From positions 1 to 17,040 of the forward strand of contig DATLGD010000221.1 of NCBI GenBank assembly GCA_035540755.1: DNA of 17,040 bases, written 5' to 3'. Numbering within the stretch: position 1 is the stretch's first letter; each line of letters begins with the position of its first letter. The notes beneath the pieces were generated by a model. The model was not told the origin of the DNA. It did not search any database and saw only the letters and a program-made list of their open reading frames with translations. The position numbers and the translations under genes are program-made. Shown piece after piece: positions 7,334-15,041 of this stretch. The DNA is from DATLGD01 sp035540755. GTDB taxonomy: Bacteria > Actinomycetota > Actinomycetes > Mycobacteriales > SCTD01.

Positions 7334-9171
7334 CCGATCCCGCGCTCGCGCAGGGCCCGGACCGTCTGCTCGAGCGAGATCAGCTCGGCGAACAAGCGGT
7401 TGTACTCCTCGGCCGCCTCGACGGGGTTCACGCGTTGCAGGCGCTGCTTCAGCTCGGTGGTGCGCCGGGTGGCGGCCAGCTCCTGCACCCGGGCCATGAC
7501 GGCCCCGGCGTACCGCTCGTCCGGCTCGGCGTCCGACATCGGCGCCTCGACCGCGAGGCGGGTGACGGCGCTGCGGACGGCGTCGTCGGGCGCGTGCTCG
7601 AGGAGCGCCCCCACCCACGTCTCACCGCCGGCGGTCGACGCCGTGCCGCCGGCCTTGAGCACCACCTCGTGCACGGCGCGGGCACCCGGGTGCAGGAAGA
7701 CCTCCGCGCCGAGGGCGTCGTACTGCGGTGCGACGAGCACCGGCACCTGCACGGCCAGCTTGACCAGCTCGCGCTCGGCGGTGACCGCCGCGGAGTCGAC
7801 GGCGGGCGGCTGCTGCGCCGCCCGTCGCTGCGCCGGGGTGCGGGAGTCGCCGGACAGCTCGGCGACGCGGCTCAGCACCGTCTCGACCTCCATCCCCAGC
7901 CAGCCGGCCAGCCGGCGGGCGTACTCCGGTCGCAACGCGCGGTCCTTGATCCGGCCGATGAGCGGTGCGGCCTCGCCCAGCGCGCCGACGCGGCCCTCGA
8001 CGGTCTCGAGGTCGTACTTGCCGAGCACCGAGCGGATGGCGAACTCGACCAGCGGCGTCCGCGAGGCGACGAGGTCGGTGACGGCGGCGTCGCCCCGGGC
8101 CAGGCGCAGGTCGCAGGGGTCCATGCCGTCGGGCGAGACGGCGACGAACGTCTGCGCCACGAAGCGCTGCTCGTCACCGAAGGCCTTGAGCGCCGCCTTC
8201 TGCCCGGCGGCGTCGCCGTCGAAGGTGAACACGACCTCGCCGCGCATCTCGTCCTGGTCCATGAGCAGCCGCCGCAGGACCGAGATGTGCTCGGCGCCGA
8301 AGGAGGTGCCGCAGGTGGCGACCGCCGTCGGCACGCCGGCGAGGTGGCACGCCATGACGTCGGTGTAGCCCTCGACGACGACGGCCTGCCGGCGCCGGGC
8401 GATCTCCTTCTTGGCGAGGTCGAGCCCGTACAGCATCGAGGACTTCTTGTAGATCGGCGTCTCGCTGGTGTTGAGGTACTTGGGGCCGTTGTCGTCGTCG
8501 TGGAGCTTGCGCGCGCCGAAGCCGACGACGTCGCCGGTGATGTCGCGGATCGGCCAGACGAGGCGGCCGCGGAACCGGTCGACCGGGCCGCGCCGGCCCT
8601 CGGAGGCGAGCCCGCCGAGCACCAGCTCCTCGGAGCTGAAGCCCTGAGCCCGCAGGTGCTTGGTGAGGGAGTCCCAGCCCTGCGGGGCGTACCCGACGCC
8701 GTAGGTCTCGGCCGCCGAGCGGTCGAAGCCCCGCTCGGCGAGGAACTCCCGGGCGAGGGCCGCGTCGGCGGTGCCGAGCTGCTCGGCGTAGTACTGCGCG
8801 GCGGTCCGGTGCGCCTCGACCAGCCGGGTCCGCTGCGAGGCCTGCCGGCCGGCCGCGGCCGACCCCTGCTCGTAGCGCAGCTGCACCCCGTAGCGCCCGG
8901 CCAGTCGCTCGACCGTCTCGACGAACGACAGGTGCTCGGTGTTGCGGACGAAGCTGATGACGTCGCCGGACTCGCCGCACCCGAAGCACATGTAGAAGCC
9001 GAGCTGGGGGTTGACGTTGAACGACGGCGTCTTCTCGTCGTGGAAGGGGCACAGCCCCTTCAGCCGCCCGCCGCCGGCCGGGCGCAGCTGGACGGACTCG
9101 CCGATCACGTCGGCGATGGGGGCGCGCTCGCGGACGAGGACGACGTCGTCGTCACGGATGCGCCCAGCCAC
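7324..9171 (-). CDS. dnaG: DNA primase DnaG
   Basis: This is a 615-residue primase that makes RNA primers for replication. The N-terminal CHC2 zinc domain has Cys41, His44, Cys62 and Cys65 (CPFHDEKTPSF, CFGCGESGD). The central RNA polymerase/Toprim part includes VVVEGYTD (Glu267) and FDGDAAG (Asp318, Asp320), the metal-binding acids. The C-terminal region (about 400-615) corresponds to the helicase-binding domain and is less conserved. The frame is open to ATG 9228, but I chose GTG 9171. The extra codons include a run of Gly that is just the translated Shine-Dalgarno GGAGGAGG (9179-9186), which stands 7 nt before the GTG. All key residues are intact. It follows dgt by 174 nt, a gap containing a probable promoter, and precedes the sigma factor gene. 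dgt-dnaG is also adjacent in Mycobacterium tuberculosis, as I recall. Confidence 0.97.
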   Translation of the reverse strand: MAGRIRDDDVVLVRERAPIADVIGESVQLRPAGGGRLKGLCPFHDEKTPSFNVNPQLGFYMCFGCGESGDVISFVRNTEHLSFVETVERLAGRYGVQLRYEQGSAAAGRQASQRTRLVEAHRTAAQYYAEQLGTADAALAREFLAERGFDRSAAETYGVGYAPQGWDSLTKHLRAQGFSSEELVLGGLASEGRRGPVDRFRGRLVWPIRDITGDVVGFGARKLHDDDNGPKYLNTSETPIYKKSSMLYGLDLAKKEIARRRQAVVVEGYTDVMACHLAGVPTAVATCGTSFGAEHISVLRRLLMDQDEMRGEVVFTFDGDAAGQKAALKAFGDEQRFVAQTFVAVSPDGMDPCDLRLARGDAAVTDLVASRTPLVEFAIRSVLGKYDLETVEGRVGALGEAAPLIGRIKDRALRPEYARRLAGWLGMEVETVLSRVAELSGDSRTPAQRRAAQQPPAVDSAAVTAERELVKLAVQVPVLVAPQYDALGAEVFLHPGARAVHEVVLKAGGTASTAGGETWVGALLEHAPDDAVRSAVTRLAVEAPMSDAEPDERYAGAVMARVQELAATRRTTELKQRLQRVNPVEAAEEYNRLFAELISLEQTVRALRERGIGAL

Positions 9172-9189
9172 CGCTCCACCTCCTCCGCC

Positions 9190-9212
9190 GCTCCGGCGGC
9201 TGCTCCCGGAGC
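9190..9212. other. Inverted repeat in dnaG leader
   Basis: GCTCCGG (9190-9196) and CCGGAGC (9206-9212) form a 7-bp stem with a 9-nt loop in the 5' leader of dnaG, just upstream of the ribosome binding site. It could modulate translation. The 174-nt dgt-dnaG gap holds otherwise only the -10 box at 9265 and the palindrome at 9340. Confidence 0.35.
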
Positions 9213-9264
9213 GGGACCGCCGTGCCACTGCCGCCGGGCGGAGCTGCTGGGGCCCGACGGCCGG

Positions 9265-9270
9265 AGTCTA
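9265..9270 (-). promoter_or_regulatory. -10 box of dnaG promoter
   Basis: On the minus strand this reads TAGACT, a close match to actinobacterial housekeeping -10 boxes. A start near 9258 would give a leader of about 87 nt. No good -35 is visible at normal spacing. It would allow dnaG and the sigma gene to be transcribed separately from dgt. Confidence 0.45.
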
Positions 9271-9339
9271 GGACCTCCCCGGCCGGCTCGGCGGCGTGTC
9301 CCGGTGCCTTCCTCGGACGGCGGCCGGACGGCGCCGAGA

Positions 9340-9354
9340 GCGGGCTCAGCCCGC
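9340..9354. terminator. GC-rich palindrome over the dgt stop
   Basis: GCGGGCT (9340-9346) and AGCCCGC (9348-9354) are perfect arms around one base, overlapping the dgt stop codon (9346-9348). As RNA it would be about a 6-bp stem with a 3-nt loop. It is a weak terminator or attenuator candidate. Confidence 0.3.
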
Positions 9355-10602
9355 GGTCAGCCCCCGGTGCAGAGACGCGGCGGCGATGTCGGTCAGGCTG
9401 GCCACCTGGTCGACGACGACCCGCAGCCGGGCGGCGTCGTCGGCGGCAGCGCGCCAGTCCTGCGCCCTGGCCGGCTCGAGGTGGGCGGGGGCGCGCGCGC
9501 ACAGCATCTCGACGAGCTCGGCGAGCACCTCCCGCTCCCGCTCCTGCACGGCCGCCACGCCAGGGCGGGCCATCACGTAGCGGGCGGCGACCGCCTTAAG
9601 CAGCGCGCACTCGGCCCGGGTGCGCGCCGGCACGACCAGGTCGGCGTCGTAGCGGCCCAGCGGCCCGTCCCCGGAGCGCTCGCGCGTGGCGTCCTGCGCC
9701 GCGCGGCAGAACCGGCCGATGAAGCCGCTGGTCAGGGACTTGAGCCGGGCCTGCGAGGTCGCCGTGCCGTCGAAGTCCGCCGGCCACAGCGGCAGGGCGA
9801 GCAGGTCGTCGAGGACCCCGTCGAGGCCGGCCGCGGCGTCGTCGCCGAGGTAGAGCTCAGCGGCCAGCTCGCACAGCGCCGTCCGCTCCTCGGGGTCGCG
9901 CAGGTCCGGCAGCCGGACCAGGCCGGCGGCGATGCCGTCCTCGAGGTCGTGCACCGAGTAGGCGACGTCGTCGGCCCAGTCCATGACCTGCGACTCGAAG
10001 CAGCGGCGCTCGCCGGCAGTCCCCTCGCGCAGCCAGCCGAACACCGCCAGGTCGTCGTCGTAGACGCCGAACTTGGCCCGCACGGACCCGTCCGGCGCCG
10101 TGCGCGGCCAGGGGTACTTCGTCGCGGCGTCGAGCGCCGCCCGGGTCAGGTTCAGCCCGGCGCCCTCGACCTTCACCTCGAGCCGGCTGAGCACCCGCAG
10201 GGACTGCGCGTTGCCCTCGAACCCCCCGCAGCTGCGCGCCACGAGGTCGAGCGCCCGCTCGCCGTTGTGACCGAACGGCGGGTGCCCGAGGTCGTGCGCG
10301 AGGCAGGCGGTGTCGACCAGGTCGGGGTCGCAGCCGAGGGCCGCGCCGAGCTCGCGACCGATCTGCGCGCACTCCAGCGAGTGCGTCAGGCGCGTGCGGG
10401 GCACCGCACCGGGCCAGTCGAAGCCGGCACCGCCTGGCTCGACCACCTGGGTCTTGCCGGCCAGCCGGCGCAGCGCCCCCGAGTGCAGCACCCGGGCGCG
10501 GTCGCGCATCAGCTCGGACCGGCCGGAGCGGCTGGGCTTCTCGGCGACGAGCCGGGCGAGGTCGGCGTCGCCGTAGCTGCGGGTCATCGGGGTGGACGTC
10601 AT
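9346..10602 (-). CDS. dgt: dGTPase-like HD-domain dNTP triphosphohydrolase
   Basis: This 418-residue HD-superfamily protein matches the dGTP triphosphohydrolase family, which splits dNTPs to nucleoside and triphosphate and so tunes dNTP pools. The HD metal ligands are visible: His74 (RLTHSLECAQIGRE), His103-Asp104 (LAHDLGHPPFGHNGE) and Asp211 (WADDVAYSVHDLEDG). His107 and His112 follow in the same loop. The N-terminal SGRSELMRDRARVLHSGALRRLAGKTQV is the usual family start. ATG 10602 has no Shine-Dalgarno, but a TAGCCT -10 box lies 8 nt upstream, pointing to a leaderless or nearly leaderless message. An in-frame ATG at 10587 is an alternative. The length is typical of the actinobacterial group (about 420) rather than E. 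coli Dgt (about 505), so preference for dGTP alone is not assured. The adjacent dnaG suggests a link to replication. Confidence 0.95.
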   Translation of the reverse strand: MTSTPMTRSYGDADLARLVAEKPSRSGRSELMRDRARVLHSGALRRLAGKTQVVEPGGAGFDWPGAVPRTRLTHSLECAQIGRELGAALGCDPDLVDTACLAHDLGHPPFGHNGERALDLVARSCGGFEGNAQSLRVLSRLEVKVEGAGLNLTRAALDAATKYPWPRTAPDGSVRAKFGVYDDDLAVFGWLREGTAGERRCFESQVMDWADDVAYSVHDLEDGIAAGLVRLPDLRDPEERTALCELAAELYLGDDAAAGLDGVLDDLLALPLWPADFDGTATSQARLKSLTSGFIGRFCRAAQDATRERSGDGPLGRYDADLVVPARTRAECALLKAVAARYVMARPGVAAVQEREREVLAELVEMLCARAPAHLEPARAQDWRAAADDAARLRVVVDQVASLTDIAAASLHRGLTAG

Positions 10603-10610
10603 CGGGAGGA

Positions 10611-10616
10611 AGGCTA
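10611..10616 (-). promoter_or_regulatory. -10 box upstream of dgt
   Basis: On the minus strand this reads TAGCCT (TANNNT). It ends 8 nt before ATG 10602. The intervening bases are pyrimidine-rich and offer no Shine-Dalgarno. This predicts a start within a few bases of the ATG. Confidence 0.45.
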
Positions 10617-10630
10617 GGTCGCGACCGACC

Positions 10631-10657
10631 GGCCGCCCGCGCAGGGTGCGCGCGGCC
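10631..10657 (-). terminator. GC-rich hairpin between YdcF-like gene and dgt
   Basis: GGCCGC-CC-GCGC (10631-10642) can pair with GCGCGCGGCC (10648-10657), giving ten pairs with a 2-nt bulge and loop AGGGT. It begins at the stop codon of the YdcF-like gene. No U tract follows. It is a plausible terminator separating it from the dgt promoter. Confidence 0.4.
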
Positions 10658-11274
10658 TACAGCGCGCCCGGACCGCGCTCGGAGCTGCGGCCGAACAGCC
10701 GCCAGTACAGGTACGCGCCCGTCTCTCGCGCGATGTAGCGCACCTGCGTCTCGCGCGTCCGCACCGATGGGCCGGCCCGGGTGGGCGAGGTGCGGGCGTC
10801 GATGCCGACGTCGCGGGCCATCGACCGCGACCGCAGGCTGTGCCAGGGGTCGGTGACGACCGTGGCGCTGGTCCACCCGCGCTCGGCGAACAGCCGCTGC
10901 ACCGCCTCGACGCTCTGCAGCGTGTTGGTCCCCTCGCCGACCGCGACCACCTCGTCGACGCCGCGGGCCTGCAGGTAGCTCGCGCCTGCCTGCGCCTCGG
11001 TGAAGCGGTCGCCGGGCCGGCCGCCGCCGACGGTGACCACGACCGGCGCGACGTCGGCCTCGTAGAGCCGGCGGGCCTGCTCCAGCCGCGCCTCGAGCAC
11101 CGAGCTCGGCCGGCCGTCGAACTGCGAGGCGCCGAGGACGACGATCGCGTCGGTCGGCGTGCGGTCGTCGCCGCGGGCCACCCACCAGATGCCGGCCGCC
11201 GTCCCCCCGACGGCGAGCAGCGCGAGGACGACGACGGCGAGGACGAGCCGGCGGGCGACGCGGAGCAGCAGCAC
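10657..11274 (-). CDS. YdcF/SanA-type DUF218 membrane-anchored protein
   Basis: This 205-residue protein has one N-terminal membrane helix (about 8-32), then a DUF218 (YdcF-like) domain. Typical pieces are DAIVVLGASQFDGRPSSVLEAR (about 42-63, with RL at 64), VTVGGGRPGDRFTEAQAGASYL, EGTNTLQSVEAV and VTDPWHSLRSRSMARDVG. Relatives such as SanA and ElyC act in envelope integrity and peptidoglycan-precursor metabolism, but biochemistry of the family is poorly known, so the role here is inferred. The domain should lie outside the membrane. Its GTG start immediately follows the ppdK stop (TAG then GTG with no gap). That argues for translational coupling, because no clear Shine-Dalgarno is seen in the end of ppdK. 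A later start would cut into the membrane helix. Confidence 0.88.
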   Translation of the reverse strand: MLLLRVARRLVLAVVVLALLAVGGTAAGIWWVARGDDRTPTDAIVVLGASQFDGRPSSVLEARLEQARRLYEADVAPVVVTVGGGRPGDRFTEAQAGASYLQARGVDEVVAVGEGTNTLQSVEAVQRLFAERGWTSATVVTDPWHSLRSRSMARDVGIDARTSPTRAGPSVRTRETQVRYIARETGAYLYWRLFGRSSERGPGAL

Positions 11275-13968
11275 CTAGCTGGTCTCGCTGACGATGCTGC
11301 CGAGCGCGGCACGGCCGGCCTCGAGCCGGGCGACCGGCACCCGGAACGGCGAGCACGACACGTAGTCGAGGCCGACCTCGGCGAAGAAGTGGATGCTGTC
11401 CGGGTCGCCGCCGTGCTCCCCGCAGACCCCGGTCTTCAGGCCGGGGCGGGACGCCCGGCCCTCCTCGACCGACATCCGCACCAGCCGGCCGATGCCGTCG
11501 CGGTCGATCGACTCGAACGGGCTGACGCCGAAGACGCCGAGGTCGAGGTAGCGGGAGAAGAACGACGTCTCGACGTCGTCGCGGCTGAAGCCGAAGCCCA
11601 TCTGGGTCAGGTCGTTCGTGCCGAAGGAGAAGAAGTCCGCCGACGCCGCGACCTCACCGGAGGTGATGGCGGCCCGGGGCACCTCGATCATCGTGCCGAT
11701 CAGCGCCGGGACCTGCTGACCGGTCGCCTCCGCCACCTCGGCGAGGACGCGCTCGGAGGACTCCCGGACGACCTCGAGCTCCTGCACGGTGCTGATCAGC
11801 GGGACCATCACCTCGGGCCGCGGGTCGAGGCCCTCGGCCCGGAGCGACGCCGCCGCCTCCGCGAGGGCTCGCACCTGCATCTCGAACAGGCCCTCGATGA
11901 CCAGCCCGAGCCGGACGCCGCGCAGGCCGATCATCGGGTTCTGCTCGTGCAGCCGGCGGACGGCGTCGAGCAGCGCGGCGCGCTTGCCGTCGACCTGCTC
12001 GCCGGTGGCCTCGGCGACCGCCACCTCCACCTCGAGCTCCACCCGGTCGGGCAGGAACTCGTGCAACGGCGGGTCGAGCAGGCGCACGGTGACGGGCAGG
12101 CCGTCCATGGCCCGCAGGATGCCCTCGAAGTCCTCGCGCTGCAGCGGCAGGAGCGCCTGCAGCGCGCCGGCGCGGGCCTCGTCGCCGTCGGCGAGGACGA
12201 GGTCCTCGACGAGCTGCCGTCGCTCGCCGAGGAACATGTGCTCGGTGCGGCACAGGCCGATCCCCTCGGCGCCGAAGCGGCGTGCCCGCTGCGCGTCCTC
12301 CGCGGTGTCGGCGTTGGTGCGGACGCCGAGCCCCCGGGTGGCGTCGGCGTGCGCCACCAGGCGGTGCACGGCCTGCACCAGGTCGTCGCCGTCCTCGGGC
12401 ACGAGCTCGCCCTCGAAGTAGCGCACCACCGGGCTCGGCCGCACGGCGACCTCGCCGAGGAAGACGGCGCCGGTCGTGCCGTCGATCGACAGCATGTCGC
12501 CCTCGCGCACGACGGTGCCGTCCGCGGCGGTGATCGTGCGGGCGTGCACGTCGACGTCGAGCTCCTCGGCGCCGCACACGCAGGTCTTGCCCATGCCGCG
12601 CGCGACCACGGCGGCATGGCTGGTCTTGCCGCCGCGGCTGGTGAGGATGCCCTGCGCCGCGATCATGCCGGACAGGTCGTCCGGGTTGGTCTCGCGGCGG
12701 ACCAGCACCACCCGCTCGCCGCGGGCGGTCTGCTCGACCGCCGTGGCGCTGTCGAAGACGACCTTGCCGACCGCCGCGCCCGGGCTGGCTCCCATGGCCG
12801 TCGTGAGCTTCGGGACGTCGTCGACGTCCTCGAAGTGCGGGAACATCAGCTGCGCCAGCTGCGCACCGGTCACGCGCAGCAGCGCCTCGTCCAAGGTGAT
12901 GAGGCCCTCGTCGACCAGCTGCGTCGCGATGCGGAAGGCCGCGCCGGCGGTGCGCTTGCCGACCCGGGTCTGCAGCATCCACAGCCGGCCTCGCTCGATC
13001 GTGAACTCGATGTCGCACAGGTCCCGATAGTGCCGCTCGAGGATCGCCATGGTGGCGAGCAGCTCCTCGTGGGAGGCCTTGTCGATCTCCTCGAGCCGGT
13101 CCAGCGGCAGCGTGTTGCGGATGCCGGCGACGACGTCCTCGCCCTGCGCGTTCTGCAGGTAGTCGCCGTACACGCCCTGCTGGCCGCTGCTCGGGTCGCG
13201 GGTGAAGGCGACGCCGGTGCCGCTGGTGGAGCCGAGGTTGCCGAAGACCATCGAGCAGACCGTCACCGCGGTGCCCAGGTCCGACGGGATGCGCTCCTGC
13301 CGGCGGTAGAGGCGGGCCCGCTCGGTGTTCCAGGACGAGAAGACCGCCCGGGTCGCGAGGTCGAGCTGCTCCTTGGGGTCCTGTGGGAACGGCGCCCCCG
13401 CGTGCTCCTCGACGACCGACTTGAAGCGCTCGACGATGCCGCGCAGGTCGTCGGCGTCGAGGTCGAGGTCGGTGGCCGCGCCCTTGTCGCGCTTGGCCTG
13501 TTCGAAGACCTCGTCGAAGGCCGCGCCGTCGATGTGCAGCACCGTCTTGCCGAACATCTGCAGCAGCCGGCGGTAGGAGTCCCAGGCGAAGCGCTCGTCG
13601 CCGGCCTGGCGGGCGAGCCCCTCGACGCTCTCGTCGTTGAGGCCGACGTTGAGCACCGTCTCCATCATCCCCGGCATCGAGAACTTGGCGCCGGACCGCA
13701 CGCTGACCAGGAGCGGGTCGTCGGCATCGCCCAGCTTCTTGCCCATGGCCTGCTCGAGCGTCGCCAGGTGCTCGTCGATCTCGTCCGACAGCCCCTCGGG
13801 CAGGTCGCCGTCGCGCAGGTACGCGGTGCAGGCCTCGGTGGTGACGACGAAGCCGGGCGGCACCGGCAGCCCCAGGTTCGTCATCTCGGACAGGTTGGCG
13901 CCCTTGCCGCCCAGCAGGTCCTTCATGTCCTTGCTGCCCTCGGCGAAGTCGTACACGTGCTTCGGCAC
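11275..13968 (-). CDS. ppdK: Pyruvate, phosphate dikinase
   Basis: This 897-residue enzyme interconverts pyruvate, ATP and phosphate with phosphoenolpyruvate, AMP and pyrophosphate. The N-terminal ATP-grasp domain has GGKGANLSEM (Lys22) and SVRSGAKFSMPGMMETVLN (Arg91). The swivelling phosphohistidine domain has GGKTSHAAVVARGMG with catalytic His451. The C-terminal TIM-barrel has GLCRTEHMF, FSFGTNDLTQM and TGVCGEHGGD with Cys849. These fit Clostridium symbiosum numbering (His455, Cys831) within a few residues to 18 residues, and length is normal. The frame runs open to 14334, but I chose GTG 13968 because the protein then begins PKHVYDFAEG as in the family and AGGAG (13975-13979) stands 6 nt upstream. 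A -10 box precedes it. The Thr two residues before the His is the regulatory-protein target in some species; no regulator gene is seen here. Confidence 0.97.
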   Translation of the reverse strand: MPKHVYDFAEGSKDMKDLLGGKGANLSEMTNLGLPVPPGFVVTTEACTAYLRDGDLPEGLSDEIDEHLATLEQAMGKKLGDADDPLLVSVRSGAKFSMPGMMETVLNVGLNDESVEGLARQAGDERFAWDSYRRLLQMFGKTVLHIDGAAFDEVFEQAKRDKGAATDLDLDADDLRGIVERFKSVVEEHAGAPFPQDPKEQLDLATRAVFSSWNTERARLYRRQERIPSDLGTAVTVCSMVFGNLGSTSGTGVAFTRDPSSGQQGVYGDYLQNAQGEDVVAGIRNTLPLDRLEEIDKASHEELLATMAILERHYRDLCDIEFTIERGRLWMLQTRVGKRTAGAAFRIATQLVDEGLITLDEALLRVTGAQLAQLMFPHFEDVDDVPKLTTAMGASPGAAVGKVVFDSATAVEQTARGERVVLVRRETNPDDLSGMIAAQGILTSRGGKTSHAAVVARGMGKTCVCGAEELDVDVHARTITAADGTVVREGDMLSIDGTTGAVFLGEVAVRPSPVVRYFEGELVPEDGDDLVQAVHRLVAHADATRGLGVRTNADTAEDAQRARRFGAEGIGLCRTEHMFLGERRQLVEDLVLADGDEARAGALQALLPLQREDFEGILRAMDGLPVTVRLLDPPLHEFLPDRVELEVEVAVAEATGEQVDGKRAALLDAVRRLHEQNPMIGLRGVRLGLVIEGLFEMQVRALAEAAASLRAEGLDPRPEVMVPLISTVQELEVVRESSERVLAEVAEATGQQVPALIGTMIEVPRAAITSGEVAASADFFSFGTNDLTQMGFGFSRDDVETSFFSRYLDLGVFGVSPFESIDRDGIGRLVRMSVEEGRASRPGLKTGVCGEHGGDPDSIHFFAEVGLDYVSCSPFRVPVARLEAGRAALGSIVSETS

Positions 13969-14003
13969 TGGGAGCTCCTGTCGCGGGTGGAGAGGGTGCC
14001 GCG

Positions 14004-14009
14004 AGGCTA
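14004..14009 (-). promoter_or_regulatory. -10 box of ppdK promoter
   Basis: On the minus strand this reads TAGCCT; its TAG is the stop codon of the upstream propeller gene. A start near 13997 would give a leader of about 29 nt containing the AGGAG ribosome binding site. No convincing -35 is seen. Confidence 0.4.
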
Positions 14010-15041
14010 CCGGGGGGCGGTTCGCCGGCGACGGCGGCGCGAGCGCCGCAGCAGCAGCAGGGCCAGCAGCAGGGCCAGCAGCAGCGCACCGCCGGCGGCG
14101 AGCAGGAGCAGGGACCGGTCGGCGCCGTCCGCGGCCGGGCCGCCGTCCGGCTCCACGGCCGGGAGCGCCGACGGGACGCGGTGCACCGGCGCGTCCTCCC
14201 CCTCCGTGGTGGTGAGCAGGGCGCTGCCGTCGCGGGTGTACGCCAGGCCCTCGCCCTGGAAGGTCGGCGGCAGCGCGGTCACCTGCGGGTCGTCGTCGAG
14301 CGCGGCCGCGACGTCGCCGTCGCGCACGCGCCACTCGTAGAGGTCGGTGTAGGTGCGCAGCGCCAGCCGACCGCCGTCCGGGGAGATGTCGCCGGCCGTC
14401 ACGAGCTGGTTGGCGACCCGGCCGATGCCCGGCCCGCCCGGCGTGCCCGTCCGCTCCGGCCGGAAGCCGCCGACGTGCTCGAGCAGGTTCGGGGCGTCGG
14501 GCCGCAGCGTCTCGGGGGCCGCGTAGAGCCGGGGGTCGCCGAGCAGGCCCTTGCTCACCACGTACATCCGCCCGGTGACCGGGTGCACCAGCAGCGTCTC
14601 GGCGTCACGCGGCCCGTCCTCGTAGCGCAGCCGGTAGCTGACCTGCGGGGGCAGGTCGACGACGACCCCGTCGACCGCGGGATCGGGAACGGGCTCGGGC
14701 ACCCGGTGCACGAGCAGGCCCAGCTCGCGGGCGGCGTTGTTGTCGCCGATGTCGGCGAGCAGCAGGCTGCTGCCGCCCGCGCCGTCGGGGCCCCGGGCCA
14801 TGTCCTCCCAGTCGCGGGCCTGCACGCCGAGCCGGTAGGTGGCGAGCAGCCGGCCGTCGGTGCCGACGGCGTGGAGCTCGGACTCCGAGCCGCTGTCCTC
14901 ATGGGTGAAGAGCCACTCGTCCGACATCGAGCTGGCGGCCACGCCGCTGGACTCCGCGATCTGCGGCGGCAGGGTCAGCAGCGGCTCGGTGGCCGGGGCC
15001 AGCAGCGCCGTCGTCAGGACCCCGGCGAGGACGAGCTGCAC
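14007..15041 (-). CDS. Secreted beta-propeller-like protein with C-terminal membrane anchor
   Basis: This 344-residue protein has a short N-terminal signal-like hydrophobic segment (about 2-16). A strand-rich body follows, beginning IAESSGVAAS, WLFTHEDSGSESELHAVGTDGRLLATYRL (29-71), then ARDWEDMA (75-82) and LLLADIGDNNAAR (93-105). Later blocks repeat the pattern: DAETLLVHPVTGRMYVVSK, GDISPDGGRLALRTYTDLYEW and FQGEGLAYTRDGSALLTTTEG. This looks like a beta-propeller (phytase-like, PD40-like or SdiA-regulated-like families); the exact family is uncertain. A membrane helix (about 310-331) of mostly Leu/Ala and a strongly basic tail (RRSRRRRRR) anchor it, with the propeller outside. GTG 15041 directly abuts the upp stop (TGA then GTG), so translation is probably coupled. 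The conserved acids DWED and DIGDN may bind metal. The substrate is unknown. Confidence 0.75.
   Translation of the reverse strand: MQLVLAGVLTTALLAPATEPLLTLPPQIAESSGVAASSMSDEWLFTHEDSGSESELHAVGTDGRLLATYRLGVQARDWEDMARGPDGAGGSSLLLADIGDNNAARELGLLVHRVPEPVPDPAVDGVVVDLPPQVSYRLRYEDGPRDAETLLVHPVTGRMYVVSKGLLGDPRLYAAPETLRPDAPNLLEHVGGFRPERTGTPGGPGIGRVANQLVTAGDISPDGGRLALRTYTDLYEWRVRDGDVAAALDDDPQVTALPPTFQGEGLAYTRDGSALLTTTEGEDAPVHRVPSALPAVEPDGGPAADGADRSLLLLAAGGALLLALLLALLLLRRSRRRRRRTAPR
14054..14088. repeat. 12-bp tandem repeat in the membrane-anchor codons
   Basis: GCAGCAGGGCCA occurs at 14054-14065 and 14066-14077, followed by a partial third copy (GCAGCAGCGCA, 14078-14088). On the coding strand it encodes the repeating Leu-Leu-Leu-Ala of the membrane helix of the propeller gene. 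Each unit is four codons, so gain or loss keeps frame. Confidence 0.75.

Noticed and set aside
9857..11356. 499-residue minus-strand frame across dgt and the YdcF-like gene
   Set aside because: It is a shifted shadow; the true frames have catalytic HD and DUF218 motifs.
10840..14340. 1166-residue plus-strand open frame opposite ppdK
   Set aside because: It is antisense to the clear ppdK and YdcF-like genes. Its His/Gln/Leu/Glu-rich composition is the usual shadow of high-GC genes, with no recognisable domain.
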